Shown here in pieces: positions 1-11,872 of a stretch of 64,000 nucleotides of DNA. The notes under the pieces were generated by a model. The model was given only the letters and a program-made list of their open reading frames with translations, made no database searches and was not told the DNA's origin. Location of the stretch: assembly GCF_027580225.2 (NCBI RefSeq), contig NC_073356.2, positions 11,726,501-11,790,500 of the forward strand, written 5' to 3'. The stretch is from Misgurnus anguillicaudatus (Eukaryota; Chordata; Actinopteri; Cypriniformes; Cobitidae). Made by a program: the position numbers and the translations under genes. The stretch's first letter is position 1; each line of letters begins with the position of its first letter.

Positions 1-64
1 CAAATTTTAGGTGTTCCCAATTGAAGTAATTTTAAAGTTGATCCAATTTTTACTTTTTACAGTT
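1..64. mobile_element. Right-end fragment of a CACTA-like element
   Basis: The first bases match the right end of the element at 52000-52561: an AATTGAAGTAATTTTAAAG-type stretch, then a run ending in TTTTTACAGT. The left part lies outside the window or is lost. CACTA/EnSpm assignment is inferred from the CACTG-type terminus of the relative. Confidence 0.5.
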
Positions 65-114
65 CATTGTGCTGGAAAAAAAATTGTTTATGTTTTAATG
101 TCGCTAGGCTACAG

Positions 115-401
115 CAGGGGTTTTCAAACTGGGGGGCGGGGCTCCCAGGGGGGGCGCGAGATGGTGCCAGGGGGGCCCCAGTTTTATGACATTTTATAAA
201 ATACATTAATTTATCATGAATTCTGTGTAATTAAACATAAAAAATAAGGCTACTAACGAAAAGCACTACTTTTTGTATAATTTAATATGTGTTTAAGTTG
301 AGTTTAGAACAGTTTTTTGTCACAAATTTTCTTTGGGGGGCCGTGAAGGAATGCACCATACACAAGGGGGGCCACACGCTGAAAAAATTTTTTAACCACT
401 G
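115..401. mobile_element. Short non-autonomous hAT element (287 bp)
   Basis: The element starts CAGGGGTTTTCAAACTGG and ends AACCACTG, the hAT-Charlie style of terminus. Exact 8-bp target duplications GGCTACAG lie at 107-114 and 402-409. The interior is G-rich near the ends and AT-rich in the middle with no transposase coding, so it must have moved using an enzyme made elsewhere. Confidence 0.9.
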
Positions 402-497
402 GGCTACAGTGCAAATACATGTAGTTAAAGATTCGTCTCTGCTCTCTCTTTTTCTTTGCACCTCTCTCTCTTCCTCACTGTCTCTGTGTCTCTACTG

Positions 498-1713
498 CAG
501 GGCTATTCAATTAGTTTTTTCGTGGGGGCCAGTTCATGAAAAGCATCACAAATGAGGGGCCGGAGAAATAACAGTGATGTAACGGAGATATACATTTTCC
601 TACATTTAAACATACTAATGCTATATTCTGAAACTACATAAAAACAAAATCAGTGCATTGTACAATAGGCTTTTTCTACAAACATGTATTTTCAGACTGC
701 ATTCAACAACATAAGTGCATTGTTAGATGTCTAAGTAGGATTTTCTACATCCAGACATGTTCATATGTTATTAATAAATATTTTAAATTTTGCATAACAA
801 CATAAGTGCATTGTAAAATGCCCATGTAAGCTTTATTTTACATTTAAATAGGTAAATAAGATCCATATCACACTCATTGAGAATTTAACGTATTTACTCA
901 CTTAAGTACACATAACAAAACAGTTTATAATATGGAACATAATTGTTTTATGCTGTTTTTTGTCAAAGCTAATTATTACAGTAGCCATATTTACACTACA
1001 ACCGCCATCTTAATAACTGGCAAACATTAGGCTAGCTTCTAATAAGACAGAATTTGTTTTTAGATTTCGCAAGAGCAGTAAAATCAGTTGTATGTTTGTC
1101 AGCGCGATGCACATACAGTGGTGCAGGTGCTGAGCTGTGAGCGATGGGCGATTAACTCGTTTTAATTGCATTCTTGTGTGAGAACGATGACTCGCATAAT
1201 ATTTGAGCATTTAGTCTGCTTTGAATTTTGGAGAAACTTTTTGTTTAACTTAGTTCACAAAATCGTTTCAACGAGTTTCCTTTATTAAGACATCTAACGT
1301 AAATGTCATTGTGGATAAGCAAGTCATTGAGCTGACATATCAGACAACAATTGTCGGAAAAGGCAGCGTTTTTAAGCTGGAAATACAACAAATAAAGTTA
1401 AAACAGCCATAGAGACCGGTCTCTTAACTCACCACTGTCAGCTATTGCATCTCGAGACGCGGGCGCGAGCGGGGGAGACCAAAGCGCGAATATAAACACG
1501 TGACACAGCTGCTCGCACCAGTCACGTGATTCGCGCTCTGCAGCTCATGCTGTATGAAACAGACGCACGCGCATCAACTCGTAACTGTACGGCCCGTTGT
1601 CTAACTTACTAAATTTATTCTAGAGATGTCTTTTTTACAGACTACATAAAGGGCCGGATCAAATTACCTGGGGGGCCGGGTTTGGCCCGCGGGCCGCCAA
1701 TTGAATAGCCCTG
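498..1713. mobile_element. Non-autonomous hAT element (1.2 kb)
   Basis: Termini CAGGGCTATTCAATT and its inverse bound the element, and exact 8-bp duplications CTCTACTG lie at 490-497 and 1714-1721. G-rich subterminal blocks (GGGGCCGG, GGGGGGCCGG) occur at both ends. The interior is AT-rich with a GC-rich patch near 1440-1560. No transposase reading frame is visible. Confidence 0.92.
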
Positions 1714-1721
1714 CTCTACTG

Positions 1722-2683
1722 TCTTATGTATTTCAATCATTTTTATCCCCTTCTGTATTTATATCCTCGTCATATGATGCTTATGGTCTGCCAAATATTA
1801 ATCATTTTAATTGTCACTCAGGCTTCCTCCACACAAACAGCTGTCGCTCAAGACGAGCCATTTCTACGTCTAACCACCCCATTATATTCAGGAATAAAGG
1901 ATAGCTGCAGGGAATGAATATCTTGGAGATATAACTCACTCTGTCTGAGCAGACAGACAGCGTCTGGTGCCAGGCTCTTTCACTGTGCGTCTCTGAGCCC
2001 CAGAGAAACCAGCTCGGTTTCATTGATAACTCCAGTGAGACCTGCACCAGTAACTATTAATTTATATTACTGCAAAAATAGCGCAAGCCGATTTTCATAT
2101 CTGTCCCCCTAGTCTTCTCCACGCATCTGTGCCTCTTGAATTAACAGCAGTTTTCTTTGGATGAGAGATGTATTTCGCCCAATATGAGATGACGAATGCC
2201 AGAAAGACGCTCTCACGTTTGACATTTCAATGGAAAATCTCGGCTTAAGTCAATTGCTTTATACTAGAGCAGAAAACGTAAACAGGATACTGCAACCTTA
2301 AATGACATTATGTAAAAACATGATGTAATGAGACGTGTTGTTTCTGCAACATTGTTTATCTGGCCTACTTTCTTCTGTCCTCGTTTGAACTTAAACAAAG
2401 TGTAAATGCGGTTAGATAAGTTTCTGTGAGGTTTGTCACATATGAGTTTAGCTGTCGCGGATGTCCTAGCTCAAGGGTAATGTTGTATTGTCCACAGATT
2501 CCTGTGGTTTACATACAGTGCTGTTTATTCTGTCAGCAGGTGGGATTTTCTGGAATGTTTGTTTTTGAAAAAGATAAGTATTGGGGGAGGTTTAAAACTG
2601 TCAGGCTTGCGCGGTCATAGAAATTAGTTTAGAAAGAAGAAAGATCTAGAAAGTACTTAATTTTTTTATTAATCATTATTTTA
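1722..2683. other. No gene seen
   Basis: AT-rich single-copy-looking sequence. Only short open frames without coding character occur, and I recognise no repeat or RNA gene. Confidence 0.6.
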
Positions 2684-2930
2684 AGAGTTTCGTTGCAAAA
2701 CGAGATAAATCCATTTTTTAACATTTTGATCAAAACATGTTTATTATTACGTTATCATGTTATTATTTTATTTTATGGTGCTACTTAGCTGTATTTTTTA
2801 AGTTATGAAGGTTTAAATCAAAACAAATCAACTGCAGTTGAATTGAAATTAATTGGAATGCACAACCAAAAAACGAGATTTCTGAACAATTAAAAAAATG
2901 GTGGTTATCTCGTTTTGCAACGAAACTCTT
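2684..2930. mobile_element. Palindromic MITE with 26-bp terminal repeats
   Basis: The 26 bases at 2684-2709 are exactly the reverse complement of 2905-2930; the core is GTTTCGTTGCAAAACGAG. The interior is AT-rich and non-coding. No convincing target duplication is visible, so the superfamily is left open. Confidence 0.75.
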
Positions 2931-2987
2931 CATTTATAACAATTCTTATTTTTTGTTAAAAATTTAAAAATCTTTTCTTATTTTCGC

Positions 2988-3334
2988 TTAAAGAACATCA
3001 ATTATCCGATTCACGATTTTACATTTTCTTTGGTGTGTAGGTGTGTATTAGTACATGTTAACGATATGCAAAAGGTACAAACCTCAAAGTAAACTATGAC
3101 ACAACAGTTAACTTCCTGGGATTGGTGATGTAGAAGACTGACATTAGCATAATTCCTCCCGCTTCGGACTCAGCCTGTAAGTTAACTCCTGTTAGCATTG
3201 TGAGCGAATCTTTCAAACAATGGGAAAGAGAGTCACATTTTCGGCTGACATCAGAGGTATTCACGCCAATCACAATGTACAAATTAGCAGAGCATTTAAA
3301 ATGTGCGTTTCAGGAAGAAAGTGAAATCTGGAGC
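2988..3334 (-). mobile_element. Truncated TTAA-type element, inverted copy of 28029-28532
   Basis: It begins at TTAA (2988-2991) and runs as the reverse complement of the 28029-28532 element: the CCGATTCACG end, the block around CACCAATCCCAGGAAGT read in reverse, and the TGACRTCAGAGGTATTC block all align. Homology fades near 3334, where another repeat starts. TTAA targeting points to Kolobok or piggyBac. Confidence 0.7.
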
Positions 3335-3695
3335 TATAGAGGCATCAAGCGCGAGTGATTTCAATGTTAAGTCAATGTAAAGACTTGTTGACGTGCATCT
3401 GGAGGTCTTATTCGCGGCGCGGTAGACACCATTCCGCCTCATTTGAACTTTGGTAAGAAAACACGCCGGGTTAACCAATCAGGAGCTTGCTCTAGTAGTG
3501 ACGTGATTACTGGAAGCGAGCTGAGTCGCAGAAGCTCCTCCCATGACGCAAATTTCTATGTGAATGTCTCAATGACTAGAATTTCATGCGCGAATGAAGC
3601 GAGTAAACTCAAACTGTTCAAGCGACAAACTTGGCGCGGTACACACGATTTTGACGCCTCAAACGCGACTGGTGTGAACCCAGGGTTAGAGTGAA
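3335..3695. mobile_element. MITE related to the insertion at 51357-51640
   Basis: The right end (GGTGTGAACCCAGGGTTAG) resembles the right end at 51621-51640 (GGTGTAAACCCACAGTTAG). Both interiors are rich in CGC and CGAA words. The left boundary, against the truncated TTAA element, is approximate. Confidence 0.45.
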
Positions 3696-3797
3696 GTGTT
3701 TATTATAAACTTTTTATTCATGTGTCCGCCCTCTTTTGGCAATCATTCTCTGAAGACGTCAACTGCCCCCTTCAAATACTCAGTCTGCTGCTTAAGG

Positions 3798-4496
3798 CTG
3801 GTTCACACGGCAGGATAATTAGGCCGATTTTAGCCCCGATTCACCCCTTCCGACAATCTTAAGGATGCTCCGATAATCGTAAAATAAACTGATCAGATAT
3901 TCTTGCCGTGTGTGGTGTGTTTAGACTGCTCTCGTCTACTCGGAAGGACCTCGGGACCGCTCCGATCTCAAATCGGGGATATCCAACATGTTGGATTTTT
4001 TTGGCCCGATTTCTTCTCGTGTGTGGTGTCTCCTGCGGACAAACGAGCACGCAGCCTGTGGACTGTGACATGTAGCCAATCAGAAAGCGAGGTGACGAAG
4101 CAGCGAGGAAGTACCGGGAAGTCACGGGTCATATTTACTGCATCTCAATGCATCCAACTATGGACTAGACCAAGGGTAAAACAGAAATTGCGCGCAAACG
4201 CAATTTTCGGTTAAAAACAAACTGCAAACTATCGCCACTGCATCCTCTTCGTCCGCCATGATTGTTTACTCTGAAATCACGTTTGATCGCGAGAGATTTT
4301 GCGCGATTTCTCGTCTGACCTGGGACTACTCGGGAGTCAAAACGGTTCGTGTGTGATGTATTGATTTTTCACGTGGCAGCGCACCACTAACTGTACGACC
4401 AAAACTGTTAGACCCGCGATGTTTTATCGCCGTGTGTGGGGTCTCTCAGGGTTGGAAAATCGGCCGACGATTTTAAAGTCGTACCGTCTGTACCAG
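3798..4496. mobile_element. MITE with diverged terminal repeats around CGGCCGATTTT
   Basis: The left end (CTGGTTCACACGGCAGG, then AGGCCGATTTT) and the reverse complement of the right end (CTGGTACAGACGGTACG, then CGGCCGATTTT) share the same order of blocks. The motif CGTGTGTGG recurs inside. No transposase or clear target duplication is visible. Confidence 0.6.
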
Positions 4497-4680
4497 TCTT
4501 TACTCTGCTCAGTCCATTTCTAAATAAAACGGCTACTTTTTTAGATTCAATCAATTCACAGTGGAAAACACAAGCCACGTCCACTATATCCCTTGTGCGA
4601 TATTCCGTTTCACTTGGAAATATGTTACGATAAGGAAATGAAGTCTGTCACAACTTCCTGTTCATGGGGACTTTAAATCT

Positions 4681-4918
4681 AGGCAGTTTCTGAAACGGAA
4701 GGCTGCATTCTTCGTAGGTCGCATATGCAGGCTGCATACATCATCAAGCCTGATTTATTTCAGTTAACCGAGCATTACATTTGCAAGTCATAAGTATATT
4801 ACAACAATTGATCATTTTACAATTGTTAAAATTCTGAAATTAGACCATCTTTATGACGTATGCGGCCTACAAATGCGACCTCCTGAAGGATGCAGCCTTC
4901 CGTTTGAGAAACGGCCCT
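4681..4918. mobile_element. MITE with about 60-bp terminal inverted repeats
   Basis: The left arm (GTTTCTGAAACGGAAGGC onward, 4681-4745) pairs with the right arm (4855-4918) over roughly 60 bases with a few mismatches. A CTA trinucleotide touches both borders, which would suit PIF-Harbinger, but this is weak. The interior is AT-rich and non-coding. Confidence 0.7.
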
Positions 4919-6590
4919 AACTTTTGCCTCTCTATATCGCCATCTCTGTTTGAAACATAACATTGCACCTACTTACCTTCACATGTATCAAAAAACAGCT
5001 GACATTTCTCATGAAATCCGACTCAACAACTTTTAAATTACTATTATTATTATTATTACTATAAGCTTACAGTAAATCGTGGTAAGGTACAGTAAGGAGT
5101 TAGTTTGTTTGTGTACAGTATTTGCTCAATAAAAGTTTTTAATTAATTTGAATAAAAAAGTTACTGCTTTAATAAATAATTGTATATAATTGTTATTCTG
5201 AATAAATGTTTTTATATCAAAAAATGAAATATATATTTTGCATAGTATCAATACAAAAATGATAGAATTTTGAACTAGTGCAAATAAATTATAGTTCTTT
5301 TAGATGTGAAACTAGGACATCATTTTAGGCTAGTACGTGTACTTATTTGCCTCCATTTGCTTTGTTTGCTATAGACAACATTCACTCAGAAATGTAATAA
5401 TGTTACATTTACATTTATGCATTTGGTAGACACTTTCATCCAAACTTTTAGTTTGTTATTCCCAAACACTAAAGTTAACCCTATATGCAGTGACAGCTGT
5501 CTGTTGTCGTTTCTTCTCGGAGATAAAGTGGGTACGTGTTAGAGGAGTGTATATGTGTACACTGTATGCGTGTGTGCAGGAGATCTCCGTGGAATACCCG
5601 TGTGCAGGTATGAATTATTCCACATTGTCTGCCATGGCACAGCGTTGATTGACATAACCCCTTGTGACGTTTGTGTGGCAGAGCCGAGCTTTGTTTTGTA
5701 ATGCTAGAAAGTGTAGAGCTCACATGTAAAGAGAATATCAGATTACATGCACTCTGGGCTTATTGCGATAGACAGCACAGCACGCACAGCACGCAGGCTA
5801 ATACAATAAGACCATTAATTGGGCCTGGTTGGGTTGTACTGGGCCAGTTATGATCCAAGCACGCTGTAAGACTCACAGTTCACACAGTTACATGACTATA
5901 AGAAAGTAGTCTGGTCTGAAATTAAATGCATTTTTTTCTTTAGTATATACTCAGAAATCAGATCTTCCTCCATGTCTCTGGGATTCAATATGAGATCATA
6001 TTTATCTCAAGCTGTGTTCAAGTGAATGGCATGCACTGGGTCAATAACCATATCGGTCCCCTAGTAGCCTCATTGCTGTTTTTTAAAGGCCTGTACTGTT
6101 TTTCATTTTTCATTGGATCTGTGCCCTGCATGGGTCACCGTGACCTGATTCCTGTTCTCTCTAAAGTGTGTCAGATCTTAGATTTGGATCCAGATGTTTA
6201 CCCTTAGGCATAATGAAGGGACAGCTACTCCAAGACCATCACTTATAACACTGGCAGGACCAAGCCCGTACGACTTCAGTGGAGCCCAAAAAGGGAATTT
6301 TTAATAAACGGCCTAGCCGCTCATTCTGTGTAATTGGGGTAAATGAGGACTTGGGCTGTTAAGCCTCAAAAATGACACAAACCAAAATGAAAAGATCATA
6401 AAATGGCCCATTCAACCCGTGCACATTATTGCAAGTTTACTGAAGACATACAGACAAACTGAAGTCATTATTTACAGATAATCTTTGAAGTAGGCAGATA
6501 TAGATCTAGTAAAAACTAGATCAGTCCAATTCCATTCAGTGCCATTCAAGTTGGTTATGTGCCCAAGAAAAAGCTAGAATGTAAAGACGG
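4919..6590. other. No gene seen
   Basis: Mostly AT-rich sequence with short TTA runs near 5040-5060, a SINE tail piece at 5404-5447 and no convincing exon. The part from about 5480 to 6300 is GC-richer and looks single-copy. Confidence 0.55.
5404..5447 (-). repeat. Fragment of a fish tRNA-derived SINE tail
   Basis: The block resembling ATGCATTTGGYAGACRCTTT, followed by ATCCAAA, also occurs at 10270-10310 and, inverted, at 14165-14200. Only the tail survives here; the tRNA-like head is missing. Confidence 0.5.
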
Positions 6591-6750
6591 TTTCAGCCGC
6601 AACAACAAACAAATGCAACTTCAGGTAGACTTCCACATAGAATCAATTACAACTGAGTCATTTTACAGTAGTTTATTTCTGACAACAAGGGAAATAAATG
6701 ACAAGTAAATTACCTTCGTTCATATATCATATCTGATCGCGTATCAGCTA

Positions 6751-8694
6751 CAGGGCCATAGCTAGAGAATTCTGGGCCCCCTGAAAAAATATACGTGGGC
6801 CCACCACCACCCTCAACCCATATTATAGACTGTATAAGAAATAAGCATGTAGGCTATGTATAAATATTACATCAAAACAGTGCCATTGAGCCATAGCCTG
6901 TAACTTAAAGGACAAGTTTGGTATTTTACACTTAAAGCCCTGTTTTCAGATTGTTTATGATGAAATAGAACGGTTTTGACTGAAATTTGGACATATGATG
7001 CTGCCCCGAGAATTTTCAGGTGTTTGATCTATCACCTCCCACCTCTACAATGGTGGCATAGGTGCACTGGAACAATCCTTCATAAAATGCATTAAACTTT
7101 CGATTACAAAGACGTGAAACTCACCGAGTGGTCAGGGGTGTTCACTGATATGCTCACACAAAAATCGCTGCAAAAGATGCTTTCCAACAGGTTTTATCAT
7201 AGTTTTTGTCCAACTCCATTGACTTGTATTAGATGTGCTGTGAGGTACGGTATTACTCCGCGCCGGGAACGTTGTTTGTATTCTCGCAATTGGCAAAGGA
7301 GGATTATCGCCACCAACTGGGCTGGAGTGTCTATTATTCAAGCTCTCAACGGAAGAATATACGGGTGTGAGGCGTTTGGAAAAATTGGTCCACAAGTTTA
7401 TAACGAAAGGTAAAACACCTGTTGGAAAGCATCTTTTGCAGCGATTTTTGTGTGAGCATATCTGTAAACACCCCTGACCACTCGGTGAGTTTCACGAAAG
7501 TTTAATGCATTTTAGGAAGGATTGTTTCAGTGCACCTATGCAGCCATTGTAGAGGTGGAGGGTGATACAACAAAAACCGAAAATTCTCGGGCCAGCATGA
7601 TATGTCCAAATTTCAGTCAAAACTGTTCTATTTCATCATAAACAATCTGAAAACAGGGCTTTAAGTGTAAAATACCGAACTTGTCCTTTAAGAAAAAAAG
7701 CCTAAATCACAATGCAACTAATACAGTAATAACAAAATATAAGAAATTGTCACATAATAATAAATACAATTTTAGTGACCAGCAATATAATAGCTTTTCC
7801 AGTTTTTCCAATAGTTTTATCAATCTGTTATCAAAGACTTGAAGTAAAAATTCAGAAATGAAAAAGGATGCAGTCAAATGTACAAATCAAACTTAAATTA
7901 CTCAGTGTCCTTATTTTGGATTTAGATATTATGGCACTGTATTAGTATTTACTTTAGTGTAATAAATCACATACATTTTAGGCAGGACATGACATAAATA
8001 TAATGCTCATGACATGTGTTGTGTCCCTTTATCCGGTGTATTATTCAAAACACAACAGCACAAAAAGACGCGTTTCACACAGTAGTGTAAGTATTTTGTG
8101 CAGCATTTGGTCCAAATATTTTCATCTTTAGCGGATGGGCGCACGCATCTTCGCGACGGGGGCTAAACGTCCGCCGGTACAGTAACGGAAAATGACATGA
8201 GAAACAACAGTCTCCTGCTATGGCGGGGGTCAGGTGACCAACAGGAAGATCGCACACATCTCAATTCCCACAAGTGCGTTCTGTGTTCTCGCGACCTTCT
8301 GAGTTCGTTCTTCCGAGGTCGCCTGGCAAGACCAGTCTCCACAAGAACGCAAGTCCGTTCTTTGCGTTCTTGGAATTGAGAAACAGCCAAAGTTTAGCGG
8401 CAGCCTCACGCTGATTGGTTATGTTTACATGCTGAAGGTGGGACTTACATTATCATTGGCTACCTCTGATGTTTGTCACTGACTGAATAATTAAAAAATT
8501 TGGGACAGAATGAGATTTTTGGAAAACTTTTTTCACAAAATCGCTTTTATATGTGGTTTTTATTAAAATCCTAGCCATTTAACTAATATATACTACATAT
8601 TATTAAAAGAAAGGGGGTCAGTATAATTATAATTTCAGGATTTTGTGGGGCCCTATAATTGTCGCCCCCTTTTACCCCAGTTGCGACGGCCCTG
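6751..8694. mobile_element. Non-autonomous hAT element (1.9 kb with its insert)
   Basis: The left end CAGGGCCATAGC and right end GCGACGGCCCTG are inverted relatives. Exact 8-bp duplications ATCAGCTA lie at 6743-6750 and 8695-8702. Subterminal GGGCCC-rich blocks are present. Part of the length is the foldback TTAA element at 6905-7691. No transposase coding is visible. Confidence 0.92.
6905..7691 (+). mobile_element. Foldback TTAA element, copy 1 (787 bp)
   Basis: TTAA lies at both ends (6905-6908, 7688-7691). Arms of about 250 bases, starting AGGACAAGTTTGGTATTTT and its inverse, flank a unique centre of about 250 bases. A second copy in reverse orientation is at 30973-31759. Open frames of 87-99 residues in the arms appear on both strands because of the palindrome and are not genes. 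Confidence 0.88.
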
Positions 8695-8740
8695 ATCAGC
8701 TATTACATTGAGCTAATGTTACTGGGTAAAATTAATGTAT

Positions 8741-9374
8741 AGAGGGTATGTAATGACGTCACCTTTTCACGTGACCACGCTGGAGCTCGCCCTGTTGAGT
8801 GGCAAAACATTCAACAAAATGGCTGGTTTTCATAGTGGCTGCTGCGAAAATGCCAGTAAAATTTAATATTATCAGCTTAAATTGAATTTAGTTGGACTTA
8901 ACAGTGACCCTAACAACTTGCCAAACAACCAGTAGTTCGTAGACATTGGCATATGACAAGACATTGCTTTTCCTGACATATGTTTTTCTTGCCTAACACT
9001 AAACCATCCCACCTTTGTAGAACACAAGGCTCATCATAATGTATGTTTTTTAATGAAGACTTACTGACAAAACTTTGCAATTACACAGAATAAGAGTATT
9101 TATTGGTGTATTTTTTTATCCCAAAATTTTACATACCTGACATATGGCTATTGCTACTGATTTACTTCACCTTTTAGTGTTTTTTGCAGTCTGGATAAAG
9201 ACTGCTCCAAATTTTTGTTGAATCCGTTAGCACAGTCGACCACACAACTACTTTTCCCATTTTAGACACGTTTTTCACGCTATGCTAATGCTGTCACTCA
9301 GACTTTTTGTCACTCAGTGGGCGTAACCGCAGGAACTTTCACAGAAGGTGACATCACGTGCATACACTCTCCAA
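8741..9374. mobile_element. Probable MITE inserted in the GACGGTTTCA-family MITE
   Basis: The outer MITE is interrupted between AATTAATGTA and the later AAAACATTT block. The insert starts AGAGGGTATGTAATGACG and ends with a diverged inverse (ATGTCACCTT core read in reverse). The exact borders and superfamily are uncertain. Confidence 0.4.
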
Positions 9375-9605
9375 TGTTAGATACAGGTCCTTGAATTCAT
9401 ACCTGGCTGACAAACATCTCCACACAGTTGTGATCCATACCTTTATTTTTAGCAAACCAAAACATTTTATTTTCGACAAAGTATTTGTTTCAAAGATCAG
9501 TTAGCTACTAGCCAGACCAAAAATAAATAGGCTACAGACCGGAAGTTCACTTCGGTTCGGGCACATAACCGCGACAAAATGCATGCGTCGATGAAACCAT
9601 CTATA

Positions 9606-10262
9606 TATTAAGATTTTTATTTAGTGATGACTTAAATTTTCATCTGTTTCTCACACAGCGTTGTTTTACATTTTTCTTAAAATATCTCCTTTGTGTTCCA
9701 CACATACAAAGGTCTTGACATTTGAAGGTCATGACAGTGAGTAAACGGTCACAGAGTATCATATTTTTGGCGAACTGCTCCTTTAACTCCAGCTGTGTAT
9801 ACGTTATGGTGGCTTATTTTTAAAAGGATATCCGTCCCTCATGTAAACCCCCTATGCCCCCCATCTGCCCCATCTCGTCTCAGGGCCAGCATTCATTACC
9901 CCCTGCCTCTCTTCTTGCTCTTCCTGACCACTGAGAAGACCAATCCTGAAGGTCTTCCTGTCTCTACGCTAACCAGAGGCGACATTCCCAAATCAGCATG
10001 TGTTAGAAATGGTCTCCAGGTCTTTTCCAGTTTGGGTGCATACAGGCCTCAGTGGGATGGAAATGGAGCGGGGACAATTCTCTATCGCTCTTGAGCTGGA
10101 GAGAGGGCAGTTGGGCTTCTGGGGTTGTTGACTTCACAGATGTGGGTCATGAGAGAATTTGCCAGAGATGGGAGGGGGTTAATATGGTTGTTGTGATGGA
10201 GTTCATGGTGCATCAGTAATGCTTGGAGGCTTTATAGCAAGCTTATGGATATTTAGTTTACA
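9606..10262. other. No gene seen
   Basis: Single-copy-looking DNA. The piece ending near 9786 resembles the end of a TTAA-type MITE (CTCCTTTAA). No splice-bounded exon is convincing. Confidence 0.5.
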
Positions 10263-10385
10263 ACTATTACATTTACACGATTGGCAGACGCTTTTATCCA
10301 AACCGACTTGTGGTGCATTCAAGCTATACATTTCATCAATATGTGTGTTCCTTGGGAATCGAACCCATGACCTTTAGGCTGCTAA
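10263..10385 (-). repeat. tRNA-derived SINE, reverse orientation
   Basis: The block GGCAGACGCTTTTATCCAAA is followed by a region containing GGGAATCGAACCC (10354-10366), the reverse complement of an RNA polymerase III B box. The A box is not clear and the unit is shorter than a tRNA plus tail should be, so this is a diverged SINE, not a tRNA gene. Confidence 0.65.
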
Positions 10386-10843
10386 TGCAATACTATATTT
10401 TTCTCTCAAAAGTGATTTTAGCCTCTGACCGTACTTTGAAAAGTTGCATAGCGTCAGCCAATCAGATTAGACCTTCTGTTTTAAGCCAGTCTGTGGGCGT
10501 GTCCATCTCTTGGTGAGGCTATTGGAGACAGACTGAGTGCCTTAACTTCCTTCATTTAGACAATGATATTTTTAAGTCCATGACCTTTTGGTGGCCTTAG
10601 ACTATTTAAGTCCTTTTTGGTGATGCATTATGTCTGTGGGGGTAATGACAGGAAAATGTTTACAGGGTCATTTCGGGACAACTCAAGCAGCGTTAATAGT
10701 TGTTCACTATGTAAGGGTTTTATTATGAGCCGTTACAAGCTTGCAAATCACAAGTGAGAATAAACTGACGGTTAGAGACGCTAAAATTATGTGCCAATCA
10801 TCCTCAACAGAACTGTCACCTAACAAATGCCACTTTACCTTCT

Positions 10844-10846
<3 letters not shown>

Positions 10847-10874
<28 letters not shown>
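10847..10874. repeat. (CT)n microsatellite
   Basis: About 14 uninterrupted CT units. Confidence 0.95.
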
Positions 10875-10877
<3 letters not shown>

Positions 10878-10989
10878 CTTTCTTTCTATCTCACTCGCTC
10901 ATTTCAATGCTGACTCATACTCACAGTGGATTCATGCCTCAGAAAACGTGCCTGAACTGAAGTAAACTCTTGTCTTTCTTCGTGCTTCA

Positions 10990-10992
<3 letters not shown>

Positions 10993-11024
<32 letters not shown>
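10993..11024. repeat. (CT)n microsatellite
   Basis: About 15 CT units with one interruption at the 3' side, 120 bases from a similar tract. Confidence 0.95.
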
Positions 11025-11028
<4 letters not shown>

Positions 11029-11872
11029 ACACACTCCAAACCATACAGCTGACGAGTTTCCAAAACAGTGGCTGTGATGGAAGTCACCACGAGTCAGATA
11101 AGGATACGAAGGAAAAAGAGATAATATGTCCATACATACATTTGAACCTGTGGAAAGAACTGGAAAGGGTACTGCCCAAGTGACTGCTACTATTTTTCTG
11201 ACAATGTACAAAAATGATACAAGCAAGTGTTTAGCTTAGCTCAAAGGAACTAAAACATTTCTCTACCGATTGTCTTAGCTATGATATCAATATTACTTTA
11301 TTGCTATATACAGGACTGGACATGGCAGCAATGCACTGCGGGACTCTATTTCTTTTTTTTTGGGGGGGGTCATATTAGATGACTTTTTATATTGGTTTAG
11401 AATAACTAATAACAATATTTTTTATTTCCCCCCTCTTAAGCAAGCTTGAGCATTTACAGTAAGTCACAAACGTTTAACAATAAATTTGTCCTCAGGTTAA
11501 AAACAAATTGTGTAAAAATTTGAATATTTAGTAAATGGATATTTTAAATAAGAGAAAAAACTGAAATGAAGTCGATACATCAGTCATAAAGTGCCACCAC
11601 TTTGACTGTGAAGTGTCTTGTGACAAGCTTGGTTATGCATTATAAAATAATAATTGCAATAAAAAAAACTAATAATGGGGAGTAATTTAAAAAAAAACTA
11701 TTGGAGGGATAGTTCACCCAAAAATGAAAACAATGTCATTAATGACCCACCCTCATCGTTATAAACTCGTAAGACCTCCGTTCATCTTCAGAACACAGTT
11801 TAAGATGTTTCATATTTAGTCCGAGAGCTTGTTGACCCGTCATTGAAAATCTACGTGCGGTATACTGTCCAT

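Larger units (their letters stand above)
6591..9605. mobile_element. MITE (GACGGTTTCA family) split by later insertions
   Basis: It begins near AAAGACGGTTTCAGC and ends GATGAAACCATCTATA. It aligns in order with the 57011-57305 copy (complete, 295 bp) and the 18717-19050 copy: shared blocks include TAGTTTATTTCTGA, AAAACATTT and AGACCGGAAGT. Its length here comes from a hAT at 6751-8694 and another insertion near 8741-9374. Confidence 0.7.
10386..11310. other. No gene seen; two CT microsatellites
   Basis: Single-copy-looking sequence with CT tracts at 10847-10874 and 10993-11024. Small open frames across the CT tracts are low-complexity artefacts. Confidence 0.6.

Noticed and set aside
7114..7413. 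Pair of opposing 87- and 99-codon frames
   Set aside because: Both lie in the arms and centre of a foldback TTAA element; palindromes keep both strands open together.
10263..10385. Possible tRNA gene because of a B-box-like sequence
   Set aside because: No A box or cloverleaf at the right spacing, and it is joined to a repeated SINE tail also seen at 5404 and 14165.
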